Under the pieces are notes generated by a model. That model saw nothing but the letters and a program-made list of their open reading frames with translations, ran no database searches and was not told the origin of the DNA. DNA of 64,000 nucleotides from an uncultured Roseburia sp. (lineage in GTDB: Bacteria; Bacillota; Clostridia; Lachnospirales; Lachnospiraceae), in the NCBI GenBank assembly GCA_910587865.1, contig CAJUNX010000001.1, positions 126,403 to 190,402 on the forward strand, written 5' to 3'. Both the position numbers and the translations under genes were made by a program. Below are positions 44,213 through 51,702 of this stretch, one piece after another (positions within the stretch are counted from its first letter, which is position 1; every line of letters begins with the position of its first letter).

Positions 44213-45760
44213 ATGTTGCGGACAGCGGCGATATTTTCGGAGGGAATGATTCTGCAGCGGGAGAAAGCGGTGACGGTGTGGGGCAGTGCGGCTCCCGGCG
44301 CGGCGGTAACGGTCAGTATCCAGGGACAGTGCGTTAAGACCCGGACCGGGGAGGACGGCGGCTGGGAGGCGGTATTAGCGCCGCTTACGGCCTCGGAGCA
44401 GGAGATTCTCACGGTAAAAACGGACGGTGAAGAGATCAGGATCGGGGACGTGGCGGTCGGGGAGGTCTGGATCGCCGGGGGACAGTCGAATATGGAATTT
44501 CCGCTGCGCTACGAGAAATATCGTGACGAAGAGTCGGGCACGGTAAATAAGAATCTGCGGTTTTATGACGTGCCTGAAATCTGCTACGAAGGGCAGGATC
44601 AGGATTTTGACTACAGTAATGTGGGGATCTGGAGAAAAGCGGAGGGCGACGATCTGACTTATTTTTCCGCCGTGGGCTATTATTTTCAAAAGGAGATCGC
44701 GGAAAAGCTCTCCGTGCCGGTGGGGATTGTGGGATTAAACTGGGGCGGCTCCCGCTCCTGTGCATGGATGAGGGAGGAGACCATACGGCGGGTCGGAGAA
44801 CCCTGGATCCGTCTGTACGAGGAGTCGGTCGCGGATCTTGACATGGAGCAGTACTGGAAGGAGCAGCGGACGAATCCGATGAATGACCGCGGCAATCCCA
44901 ACACGGGGGAGTTTGACCGGTTTATGCTGCCGCGCACGCCGTCCATGCAGGAAGTGACGGCATTTTTTGCGCAGATGACCGGCCAGGCAGGGGAAGGCGG
45001 CGATGTGCCCGGCGGGATTCCTTCGATGGAGGGGATTGTGGACGCAAAGACGAGACCGGGCTGTCTGTATGAACATATGGTGAAGGTCACGGCGCCCTAT
45101 GCGGCCAGGGGAGTCCTCTGGTATCAGGGGGAGAGCGACGACGTGCCGGGACTGCAGTCCTTGTATACGGCGATGCTCTCCGGGATGATCAGGGACTGGC
45201 GCGGGATCTGGAGGGATGAGACGCTGCCGTTTCTGATCGTGCAGCTTCCCGGCTGGCGTTCGTGGTTCACGATTAAAAATGAGGATTACGCGGCGATCCG
45301 CCGCTGCCAGCAGGAAGTGGCGGAGAGCGTTCCGAATGTGTATTTAGCGTCGATCTCCGATGTCGGCGAGGAGTTTGACATCCATCCGAAGGATAAGCGG
45401 ACGGTGGGGCACCGGCTGGCGCTTCTGGCGGGAAATCACGTCTACGGGGAGGAGCTGCTCTCCGATGCGCCGGCCGCAGACGCGGTGCGGCGGGATGAAG
45501 ATTCGATTACAATTGTCTTCCGAAATGCCGGAGCCGGGATGAAAATCGAGGGGGAGACGGTAAATGCGCTCGCGGTTACCTGTGAGGGAACGGAACTCAC
45601 CTATTCGGCCCGCACCGAAACAGACCGTCTTGTAATCCTCCTGTCAGAGCCGGCGAAGGGCAGGGTGAGAATCGCCTTTGCGCAGGGGGAATGGTATCAG
45701 GTGAATCTGTTTAATGAAGCGGGGATCCCGGCCATTCCGTTTATCGCAGAGTGCCGATAA
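44213..45760 (+). CDS. Sialate O-acetylesterase-like SGNH esterase
   Basis: 515 residues. The catalytic Ser block is VWIAGGQSNMEFPL, and VLWYQGESDD is the second conserved block of the sialate O-acetylesterase (SASA) family; a His in the FDIHPKDK region completes the likely triad. The N- and C-terminal beta-rich parts are typical of bacterial members. It removes O-acetyl groups from sialic acid or plant/host glycans. No signal peptide is seen, so it probably acts inside the cell on imported sugars. The ATG follows AAAGGAGAGCGT. It is monocistronic and divergent from TetR. Confidence 0.85.
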   Translation: MLRTAAIFSEGMILQREKAVTVWGSAAPGAAVTVSIQGQCVKTRTGEDGGWEAVLAPLTASEQEILTVKTDGEEIRIGDVAVGEVWIAGGQSNMEFPLRYEKYRDEESGTVNKNLRFYDVPEICYEGQDQDFDYSNVGIWRKAEGDDLTYFSAVGYYFQKEIAEKLSVPVGIVGLNWGGSRSCAWMREETIRRVGEPWIRLYEESVADLDMEQYWKEQRTNPMNDRGNPNTGEFDRFMLPRTPSMQEVTAFFAQMTGQAGEGGDVPGGIPSMEGIVDAKTRPGCLYEHMVKVTAPYAARGVLWYQGESDDVPGLQSLYTAMLSGMIRDWRGIWRDETLPFLIVQLPGWRSWFTIKNEDYAAIRRCQQEVAESVPNVYLASISDVGEEFDIHPKDKRTVGHRLALLAGNHVYGEELLSDAPAADAVRRDEDSITIVFRNAGAGMKIEGETVNALAVTCEGTELTYSARTETDRLVILLSEPAKGRVRIAFAQGEWYQVNLFNEAGIPAIPFIAECR

Positions 45761-45787
45761 AACAGGTAAAAAAATATAAAAAGGGTA

Positions 45788-45816
45788 TTGACATTTTATG
45801 GGACAGGGAGTATACT
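45788..45816 (+). promoter_or_regulatory. Consensus promoter of tRNA-Met
   Basis: TTGACA (45788-45793) and TATACT (45811-45816) have 17-bp spacing. Confidence 0.85.
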
Positions 45817-45869
45817 AATCAAGTCGATTGCGGCAGGAACATTACACTGCCTGTCCACAATCAGAATAT

Positions 45870-45943
45870 GGCGGAATAGCTCAGCTGGCTAGAGCACACG
45901 GTTCATACCCGTGGTGTCGAGAGTTCAAGTCTCCCTTCCGCTA
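45870..45943 (+). tRNA. tRNA-Met (CAT anticodon), elongator type
   Basis: A 74-nt cloverleaf: acceptor GGCGGAA/TTCCGCT (one G-U pair), D-arm GCTC/GAGC, anticodon arm CACGG-TTCATAC-CCGTG, T-arm GAGAG-TTCAAGT-CTCCC and discriminator A; CCA is not encoded. The anticodon stem lacks the three G-C pairs of initiator tRNA, and the loop is not that of tRNA-Ile2, so elongator Met is preferred. The T-stem contains an apparent A-C mismatch. Confidence 0.9.
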
Positions 45944-45951
45944 CTGACAGG

Positions 45952-45990
45952 ATCCCGGAAGCATAGCGCTTTCGGGATTTTTGGTTTTTT
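45952..45990 (+). terminator. Intrinsic terminator after tRNA-Met
   Basis: ATCCCGGAAGC (45952-45962) pairs with GCTTTCGGGAT (45968-45978, one wobble) and is followed by T-rich sequence. Confidence 0.85.
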
Positions 45991-46063
45991 CGCGCCACGG
46001 TACGTTTGACGGAGATGTCCGATTTGTTTTTTCGCGCCACGGTACGTTTGACAGAGATGTCCG
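45985..46063 (+). repeat. Direct repeat between tRNA-Met and ispF
   Basis: A 37-bp unit starting TTTTTTCGCGCCACGG occurs at 45985-46021 and 46027-46063 with one base change. Each copy includes TTTGAC. Confidence 0.88.
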
Positions 46064-46114
46064 GTGAAAGAAAAACGTGATTTCGGGATATCATAGTTGC
46101 AGGAGGATGGACAT

Positions 46115-46657
46115 ATGAGAGTAGGAATGGGATATGACGTTCACAGACTGACGGAGGGCAGGGACCTGATCATAGGCGGGGTAAAGATCCCGCATACGCT
46201 GGGACTGCTGGGGCATTCGGATGCGGATGTGCTCTTACACGCGGTGATGGATGCGCTGCTGGGGGCTGCGGGACTCGGGGATATCGGGAAACATTTTCCG
46301 GATACGGATATGCAGTATCACGGGATCTCGAGCATGAAGCTCCTTGAGCATGTGGCCGGCCTGCTCGGGGAGAAAGGGCTGGTCGTTGGGAATATCGATG
46401 CGACAATTGTCGCGCAGCGCCCGAAGATGCGGCCGTATATTGCACAGATGGAGGAGAATATCGCAGATGTTCTCGGCATTGCCGCAGATCAGGTAAATGT
46501 CAAGGCGACGACCGAGGAGGGGCTTGGGTTTACCGGGACGGAAGAAGGGATCTCCGCCCAGGCGGTCTGCGCGCTGACGACGCTCTATGAGGCCAGCGTC
46601 GCGGTGGCGGATTCGGCGGGAACCTGTGCGGGCTGCGCGAAGTGCCGGACGTCCTAG
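46115..46657 (+). CDS. ispF: 2-C-methyl-D-erythritol 2,4-cyclodiphosphate synthase
   Basis: 180 residues; MEP pathway of isoprenoid synthesis. It has the zinc ligands in GMGYDVHRL and the downstream His, LGHSDADVLLHAVMDALLGA, DIGKHFPDTD, and the C-terminal TTEEGLGFTGTEEGI, AVCALT. The usual length is about 157; here a tail of about 20 residues ends CAGCAKCRTS, two C-x2-C pairs not typical of IspF. The start at 46115 follows AGGAGG at 7-8 nt. It leads the B. subtilis-like order ispF-cysE-cysS-mrnC-rlmB; gltX, which lies after ispF in Bacillus, is absent. Confidence 0.95.
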   Translation: MRVGMGYDVHRLTEGRDLIIGGVKIPHTLGLLGHSDADVLLHAVMDALLGAAGLGDIGKHFPDTDMQYHGISSMKLLEHVAGLLGEKGLVVGNIDATIVAQRPKMRPYIAQMEENIADVLGIAADQVNVKATTEEGLGFTGTEEGISAQAVCALTTLYEASVAVADSAGTCAGCAKCRTS

Positions 46658-46663
46658 ACGGTG

Positions 46664-46772
46664 GCGGCGTGAAGAGCCTGCCATTTCAGAACAGGGCGCC
46701 CGGACAGACGGGCATGCCGGATCGTGGATCGTGCGGCGTGAAGAGCCTGCCATTTCAGACAGGGCGCCCGGA
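46664..46772 (+). repeat. Direct repeat downstream of ispF
   Basis: A 40-41-bp unit beginning GCGGCGTGAAGAGCCTGCC and ending AGGGCGCCCGGA occurs at 46664-46704 and 46733-46772, period 69 bp. The GGGCGCCC core is palindromic. Confidence 0.88.
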
Positions 46773-46798
46773 AACGGATCTTCCTGTGCACAAAACAG

Positions 46799-46827
46799 TT
46801 GACAAATTGATCCGGCCTGCATAAACT
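46799..46827 (+). promoter_or_regulatory. Promoter of the cysE-cysS operon
   Basis: TTGACA (46799-46804) and TAAACT (46822-46827) have 17-bp spacing, giving a leader of about 115 nt. Confidence 0.7.
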
Positions 46828-46846
46828 ATAGAGAACAGAGCAGTTT

Positions 46847-46932
46847 TAACAGCATAAAGCCGCGGATCTTTTCGTCTCTGGCGTACGGGCAGTATCCTGT
46901 GGAGACGGATCAGACCGCGGTTTTTGCTGTTA
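46847..46932 (+). promoter_or_regulatory. Structured leader/attenuator of cysE
   Basis: Nested pairings: TAACAGCA (46847-46854) with TGCTGTTA (46925-46932), CCGCGG (46860-46865) with CCGCGG (46915-46920), and CGTCTC (46873-46878) with GAGACG (46902-46907). Five T residues follow CCGCGG, and the outer stem covers them and ends 1 nt before the Shine-Dalgarno. A terminator or ribosome-access switch is plausible. It is too short for a T-box and lacks that motif. Confidence 0.55.
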
Positions 46933-46948
46933 TGGAGGAATGATTGGT

Positions 46949-47671
46949 ATGGGAATGATGAAACATATCAGGGAGGAATTTGAGGTGATCCGGGAGCGCG
47001 ATCCGGCGATCAAATCCCCGATGGAGGTTTTGCTTTATCCGACGTTTCATGTCATGTTAAGTTACCGGAGAGCGCACCGGCTCTACGAGAAGGGACATTT
47101 TTTCCTGGCGCGTCTGATCTCGCAGCGTGCGGCCAGAAAGACCGGGATCGAGATCCATCCGGGGGCGCAGATCGGCAGAGGATTTTTCATCGATCACGGC
47201 AGCGGCGTGATCATCGGGGAGACGACGATCATCGGGGATAATGTGACGCTCTATCAGGGCGTGACCTTAGGCGGTACCGGAAAAGAGACCGGAAAGCGCC
47301 ATCCGACGATCGGGGACAATGTCATGATCAGTGCGGGTGCAAAGATCATCGGCTCCTTTACGGTGGGGGAGAATTCCAAAATCGGCGCGGGGAGCGTTGT
47401 GATCGGGGAGGTTCCGCCGAACTGCACCGTGGTCGGCGTACCGGGCCGGATCGTAAAGAGGGACAATATCAAGATACCGCGCAGCGACATGGATCAGGTA
47501 CATCTGCCGGATCCGGTGAAGGAGGATATCACGGTGCTGCAGCAGGAGAACAGTGCGCTGGTGAATCGGGTATTAAAGCTTGAGGAGACGATGCGGGCGC
47601 TTGCACCGAAGGAAGAGAGGGCCGCGCTGCCAGAGGAAAAGCAGATGACAGAGCAAAAGACCGGCCGGTAA
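46949..47671 (+). CDS. cysE: Serine O-acetyltransferase
   Basis: 240 residues; makes O-acetylserine for cysteine synthesis. The N-terminal helical part includes LLYPTFHVMLSYRRAHRLY. The left-handed beta-helix then shows RGFFIDHGSGVIIGETTIIG, LYQGVTLGGTGKETGKRHPT, and the cap CTVVGVPGRIVKR. The last 50 residues form a coiled, charged tail. Three ATGs cluster at the start; 46949 has the best spacing (10 nt) to GGAGG. It is followed by cysS in the conserved cysteine-supply operon. Confidence 0.94.
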   Translation: MGMMKHIREEFEVIRERDPAIKSPMEVLLYPTFHVMLSYRRAHRLYEKGHFFLARLISQRAARKTGIEIHPGAQIGRGFFIDHGSGVIIGETTIIGDNVTLYQGVTLGGTGKETGKRHPTIGDNVMISAGAKIIGSFTVGENSKIGAGSVVIGEVPPNCTVVGVPGRIVKRDNIKIPRSDMDQVHLPDPVKEDITVLQQENSALVNRVLKLEETMRALAPKEERAALPEEKQMTEQKTGR

Positions 47672-47736
47672 CACCGCTGCCGGGGAAGAGCAGTCCGCGG
47701 CGCGCAAAAACAGAGACAGAAACGGAGAATACGAAG

Positions 47737-49161
47737 GTGGAAAATAAAGTTCGGTTTTACAATACGCTGACAAGAACGGTTGAGACAGTGATCCCGCATG
47801 AAGACGGGAAGATCGCGATGTATACCTGCGGGCCGACCGTGTATCATTTTGCGCACATCGGGAATCTGCGCAGTTATATCATGGAGGACGTGCTTGAAAA
47901 AACGCTCCGCTATGTGGGATATGACGTGAAGCGCGTGATGAATATTACGGATGTAGGACATCTTTCGTCGGATGCGGATACCGGGGAGGACAAGATGCTC
48001 TCGGGCGCAAAGCGCGAACACAAGACGGTGATGGAGATTGCGAAATTTTACACGGACGCTTTTTTTGAGGACTGCCGGAAATTAAATATCAGGACGCCGG
48101 ATGTCGTGGAACCGGCGACGAACTGTATACAGGAATTCATTCATATGATAGAAGTTCTGCTGGAAAAAGGCTATGCCTATACGGCGGGCGGAAATGTGTA
48201 TTTTGACACCTCAAAACTCGACGATTACTATGTGTTTTCCTCGCAGAGCGAAAAAGAGCTTCTCGTCGGTGTGCGCGATGACGTGGAGGAGGATGTCAAC
48301 AAACGCAATAAAAATGATTTCGTGCTGTGGTTTACAAAGTCAAAGTTCGAGGATCAGGCGTTAAAATGGGAGAGCCCCTGGGGAACCGGATATCCGGGCT
48401 GGCATATTGAGTGCTCCTGCATCAGCTTAAAACATCTGGGCGAGTATATGGATATCCACTGCGGCGGGGTCGACAATATTTTCCCGCATCACACCAACGA
48501 GATCGCCCAGTCGGAGAGCTATCTCGGACACCGGTGGTGCGGATACTGGTTCCATGTGAATCATTTAAACGACAAATCGGGTAAGATGAGCAAATCAAAG
48601 GGAGGATTCCTGACCGTGTCGCTGCTGCAGGAGAACGGGTACGATCCGCTGGTATACCGCATGTTCTGCCTGCAGTCGCATTACAGAAAGCCGCTCGAAT
48701 TCTCCTATGAGGTGCTCGACAATATGAGCGCGGCCTACGCAAAACTGATCCGGCGCATCGCGGAGCTGCCGGATGAGGGGGAAATGGACGAGACGGCTGC
48801 CGCCGCATACCGCGCACGGTTTTCGGATGCGCTCTGCAGTGACCTGAATACATCCATGGCGCTCACGGTCGTCTATGATCTGTTAAAGGAGGAGACGAAC
48901 GGCAGGACAAAGCGAGCGCTCCTGGCGGAATTCGATCAGGTGCTCTCCTTAAATCTGCTGACGGCGCAGACAGCAGCGGAGACGGCGCCGGCGGTGGACG
49001 CAGAACTGGAAGCGTATGTCGAAGAAAAGATTAAGGAGCGCAAAGCCGCAAAGAAGGAAAAGGATTTTGCAAAGGCGGATGCGATTCGTGAGGAGCTGGC
49101 CCAAAAAGGGATTGTGATAAAGGATACCAGAGAGGGAACCGTCTGGGAGGTGCAGGGCTGA
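47737..49161 (+). CDS. cysS: Cysteinyl-tRNA synthetase
   Basis: 474 residues from a GTG start with GGAG 9 nt upstream. Class I motifs: HIGH as HFAHIGNLRSY and KMSKS as GKMSKSKGG. Zinc ligands are Cys in YTCGPTVY, Cys in WHIECSC, and the HTNE region. The C-terminal part has the DALR-type helical domain (about 350-474). Cotranscription with cysE ties cysteine supply to its charging. Confidence 0.95.
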   Translation: MENKVRFYNTLTRTVETVIPHEDGKIAMYTCGPTVYHFAHIGNLRSYIMEDVLEKTLRYVGYDVKRVMNITDVGHLSSDADTGEDKMLSGAKREHKTVMEIAKFYTDAFFEDCRKLNIRTPDVVEPATNCIQEFIHMIEVLLEKGYAYTAGGNVYFDTSKLDDYYVFSSQSEKELLVGVRDDVEEDVNKRNKNDFVLWFTKSKFEDQALKWESPWGTGYPGWHIECSCISLKHLGEYMDIHCGGVDNIFPHHTNEIAQSESYLGHRWCGYWFHVNHLNDKSGKMSKSKGGFLTVSLLQENGYDPLVYRMFCLQSHYRKPLEFSYEVLDNMSAAYAKLIRRIAELPDEGEMDETAAAAYRARFSDALCSDLNTSMALTVVYDLLKEETNGRTKRALLAEFDQVLSLNLLTAQTAAETAPAVDAELEAYVEEKIKERKAAKKEKDFAKADAIREELAQKGIVIKDTREGTVWEVQG

Positions 49162-49264
49162 CAGGATTGCGCCGGAAAAAAGAACCGGGCGCGGTGTTAA
49201 GAACCGGGACAGACGGCACACGGCGCCGGGGATACGGAGACATGCGGCAGGAGGAGCGCTGAAG

Positions 49265-49699
49265 TTGGAAAAGGGAATCGATGCTTATATAAAGGAACAG
49301 TTCGGGATGCCGGATGTGGATGTCCGGACCTATTCGCCGCTGACACTGGCCTACATCGGAGACGGGGTGTTTGATCTGGTGATCCGTTCGCTGGTGGTGG
49401 CGGGGGGCAATACAAGAGCATCCGCGCTGCACCGCCGTACCAGTCAGATCGTAAAAGCGCGCACGCAGGCGCAGATGATCGAACGGCTCCTGCCGGAGCT
49501 CACGCAGGAGGAGGAGGAGATTTACCGCCGCGGACGCAATGCGAAGTCTCCGACCATGGCAAAAAACGCGACGATGTCGGATTACAGGAAAGCAACCGGA
49601 TTTGAGGCGCTTGTCGGCTGGCTGTATGTGCGGGACGAATTTCCGCGGGTGGTGGAGCTGGTGAGAGCCGGAGTCCGCGGGCTGGGATTAAAGCTGTGA
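49265..49699 (+). CDS. mrnC: Mini-ribonuclease III (Mini-III)
   Basis: 144 residues: an RNase III catalytic domain without the double-stranded RNA-binding domain. The signature LAYIGDGVFDLVIRS matches Mini-III, as does RRGRNAKSPT followed by the second acidic patch FEALVGWLY. It matures 23S rRNA in Bacillus. The start is TTG at 49265 with AGGAGG 10 nt upstream; no in-frame ATG exists before it. It lies in the conserved cysS-mrnC-rlmB order. Confidence 0.92.
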   Translation: MEKGIDAYIKEQFGMPDVDVRTYSPLTLAYIGDGVFDLVIRSLVVAGGNTRASALHRRTSQIVKARTQAQMIERLLPELTQEEEEIYRRGRNAKSPTMAKNATMSDYRKATGFEALVGWLYVRDEFPRVVELVRAGVRGLGLKL

Positions 49700-49725
49700 A
49701 AGCCGGGCGGCAGCGGGGCGGATCC

Positions 49726-49841
49726 GCGGAGGACATGCCGTCCGAAGACCGGAGAAAGCAGGAGAGTCTGTGATTCTGGATGAGAGCAGTGGGAATCCGG
49801 GCGGAGGACATGCCGTCCGAAGACCGGAGAAAGCAGGAGAG
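49726..49841 (+). repeat. Perfect 41-bp direct repeat before rlmB
   Basis: Identical 41-bp copies at 49726-49766 and 49801-49841 start GCGGAGGACATGCCG and end AAGCAGGAGAG, period 75 bp. Both carry an AGGAG ribosome-binding-like end; the second is 12 nt before the rlmB start. Confidence 0.92.
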
Positions 49842-49853
49842 AAAGGGTATCGT

Positions 49854-50606
49854 ATGAGTTACGAGGAATCAAAGATTGAGGGAAGAAACGCTGTTCTGGA
49901 GGCATTTCGCGCCGGAAAAACGATCGATAAACTATATGTGCAGAAGGGATGCCAGGACGGGCCCGTACAGACGATTGTGCGGGAGGCAAAAAAAGGCGAA
50001 ACCGTCATTTCCTTTGTCGAGCGGGAACGCCTGGACGCGCTCTCCGAGACAAAAAAACATCAGGGGGTGATCGCGGTTGCCGCGGCGTATGAATACGCCA
50101 CGGTGGATGACATACTCGCAGCGGCGGAGCAGAAGGGCGAGCCGCCGTTTCTGATCCTTCTGGACGGGATTGAGGATCCGCACAATCTGGGAGCGATCAT
50201 CCGCACGGCGAACCTTGCGGGCGCGCACGGCGTGATTATCCCGAAGCGGCGTGCGGCAGGTCTTACGGCAGTCGCGGCGAAGGCTTCCGCGGGAGCCATC
50301 TATTATACGCCGGTGGCAAAGGTGACGAATCTGACCGCGACGATCCGGGAATTAAAGGAGCGGGGCATCTGGTTTGTGTGCGCGGACATGGAAGGTGACG
50401 TCATGTACGACGTGAACCTGACCGGGCCGATCGGCCTTGTGATCGGCAGTGAAGGCGACGGGGCCGGCCGGCTGGTGCGAAAAGAATGCGATTTTACCGC
50501 GTCGATCCCGATGAAGGGAGAGATCGGTTCGCTGAACGCCTCTGTCGCAGCGGGCGTGCTCTGTTATGAGATTGTACGGCAGCGGCAGAAAAAGGCAGGC
50601 GTGTGA
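49854..50606 (+). CDS. rlmB: 23S rRNA (guanosine-2'-O-)-methyltransferase, TrmH/SpoU family
   Basis: 250 residues. The N-terminal L30-like substrate domain (about 5-75; SKIEGRNAVLEAFRAGKTID) precedes the SPOUT knotted domain with LDGIEDPHNLGAIIRTANLAG, GLVIGSEGDGAGRLVRK, and IPMKGEIGSLNASVAAGVLCYE. These are the three SpoU motifs. It uses S-adenosylmethionine to methylate 23S rRNA. It ends within the leader of the sigma factor gene. The start at 49854 has AAAGGG at 7 nt. Confidence 0.93.
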   Translation: MSYEESKIEGRNAVLEAFRAGKTIDKLYVQKGCQDGPVQTIVREAKKGETVISFVERERLDALSETKKHQGVIAVAAAYEYATVDDILAAAEQKGEPPFLILLDGIEDPHNLGAIIRTANLAGAHGVIIPKRRAAGLTAVAAKASAGAIYYTPVAKVTNLTATIRELKERGIWFVCADMEGDVMYDVNLTGPIGLVIGSEGDGAGRLVRKECDFTASIPMKGEIGSLNASVAAGVLCYEIVRQRQKKAGV

Positions 50607-50623
50607 GAAAAACGGAGGAGACG

Positions 50624-51211
50624 GTGGACGGGTATCCGAACGTATCAGATGAACAGCTGATAGCGCGCCTGCGCGCGGGCGAGAAAAAAATAATGGACTA
50701 TATTCTGGATAAATACAAGCCGCTTGTGCTTGGAAAGGCAAACGCGATGTTTCTGATCGGCGGCGACACGGACGATCTGATTCAGGAAGGGATGATCGGG
50801 CTGTTTAAAGCGATACGGGACTACCGCGAGGAGAAAGAGACGTCCTTTTTCCATTTTGCGGAGCTGTGTATCACCAGGCAGCTGTATCACGCCGTGGAGG
50901 CATCCAACCGGAAAAAGCATGCGCCGCTCAATACCTACATCTCGTTTGATGCCAGAAGCGGGGAGGAGGGCAGATCTCTTGCGGAGACGCTTCCGACCGA
51001 TGCGACGAACGATCCGGAGCAGCTGGTGATCGGACAGGAGACGATGCAGCTGTTCTGGGAAAAGCTGCGTTCACAGCTAAGCAGCATGGAACGCCAGGTG
51101 CTCGATGAATATCTGGCCGGGGCAAATTACCGGCAGATAGCGGAAAAGCTGGGGAAAAGCCCGAAGGCGATTGACAACGCACTCACCAGGATCCGTGCAA
51201 AAATACGGTAG
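50624..51211 (+). CDS. sigH: SigH-like RNA polymerase sigma factor
   Basis: 195 residues from GTG 50624 (GGAGG at 5 nt). Region 2 is ANAMFLIGGDTDDLIQEGMIGLFKAI, with GGDTDDLIQEG the hallmark of the sporulation-type SigH; region 4 is SSMERQVLDEYLAGANYRQIAEKLGKSPKAIDNALTRIR split across the C-terminus. In B. subtilis sigH follows rlmB and yacP; here yacP is missing, and the order supports the assignment. A GTG at 50603 is possible but lacks a ribosome-binding site. Confidence 0.9.
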   Translation: MDGYPNVSDEQLIARLRAGEKKIMDYILDKYKPLVLGKANAMFLIGGDTDDLIQEGMIGLFKAIRDYREEKETSFFHFAELCITRQLYHAVEASNRKKHAPLNTYISFDARSGEEGRSLAETLPTDATNDPEQLVIGQETMQLFWEKLRSQLSSMERQVLDEYLAGANYRQIAEKLGKSPKAIDNALTRIRAKIR

Positions 51212-51440
51212 ACGGGTGCCGGCTAAAAAACAGGTGTAATCCGAACGGAATTTGTTGAAAAATTCCGCGGAAACAATGCGCCGCAAAAAAGGCGGTGTTA
51301 AAAATACACAATTTTCCCGGTATATTTTTTTGAAGTTTGTGAACACTGATTTTGAAAACCGTGGTATTATAATTAACGTAAAACCCCCCAATACATTATA
51401 TAATTTTTGCTATACCCCATAGTAAAAATACCTTCTCCTA
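51212..51440. other. AT-rich stretch without a recognised gene
   Basis: It contains a short hairpin GCGCCGC-A6-GGCGGTG near 51279-51298 that may end sigH, and two TATAAT boxes (51368-51373, 51399-51404) lacking good -35 boxes. The second could start a transcript of about 60 nt ending at the terminator at 51441. I see no coding frame. Confidence 0.4.
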
Positions 51441-51473
51441 AAAAGACAGCTGATCGACAGGCTGTCTTTTTTA
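51441..51473 (+). terminator. Intrinsic terminator before the HAD-DHH gene
   Basis: AAAAGACAGC (51441-51450), a 10-nt loop, GCTGTCTTTT (51461-51470) and further T residues. Confidence 0.9.
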
Positions 51474-51502
51474 TTGTGCGCAAAGAGCATATCTGATATA
51501 AT
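51474..51502 (+). promoter_or_regulatory. Promoter of the HAD-DHH gene
   Basis: TTGTGC (51474-51479) and TATAAT (51497-51502) have 17-bp spacing, directly after the terminator. The leader is about 190 nt. Confidence 0.7.
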
Positions 51503-51702
51503 GGACGTTACAGGTGCGGAAAAAACGGACGGAAGCAGGATCGGCCCGCCCGCGGCGTCTGCACGGCGCCGGTGGAACGGGTGTACGGGAACCGGCGCTG
51601 CGGATGGAAAGGAACCAATGTACGGCAACCGGCGATTCCGGCGGAGGAAACGCCGCGGATCCGTTTTTTGAGTGAGAAAGACACGGAGGTTTATGGTTTG
51701 TC

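Noticed and set aside
45903..46094. Small minus-strand frame overlapping tRNA-Met
   Set aside because: It is produced by the tRNA, its terminator and a direct repeat; there is no promoter or ribosome-binding site.
46830..46948. Cysteine T-box upstream of cysE
   Set aside because: The leader is only about 115 nt and lacks the stem I motifs, a Cys specifier and the T-box sequence; CCGCGG alone is not enough.
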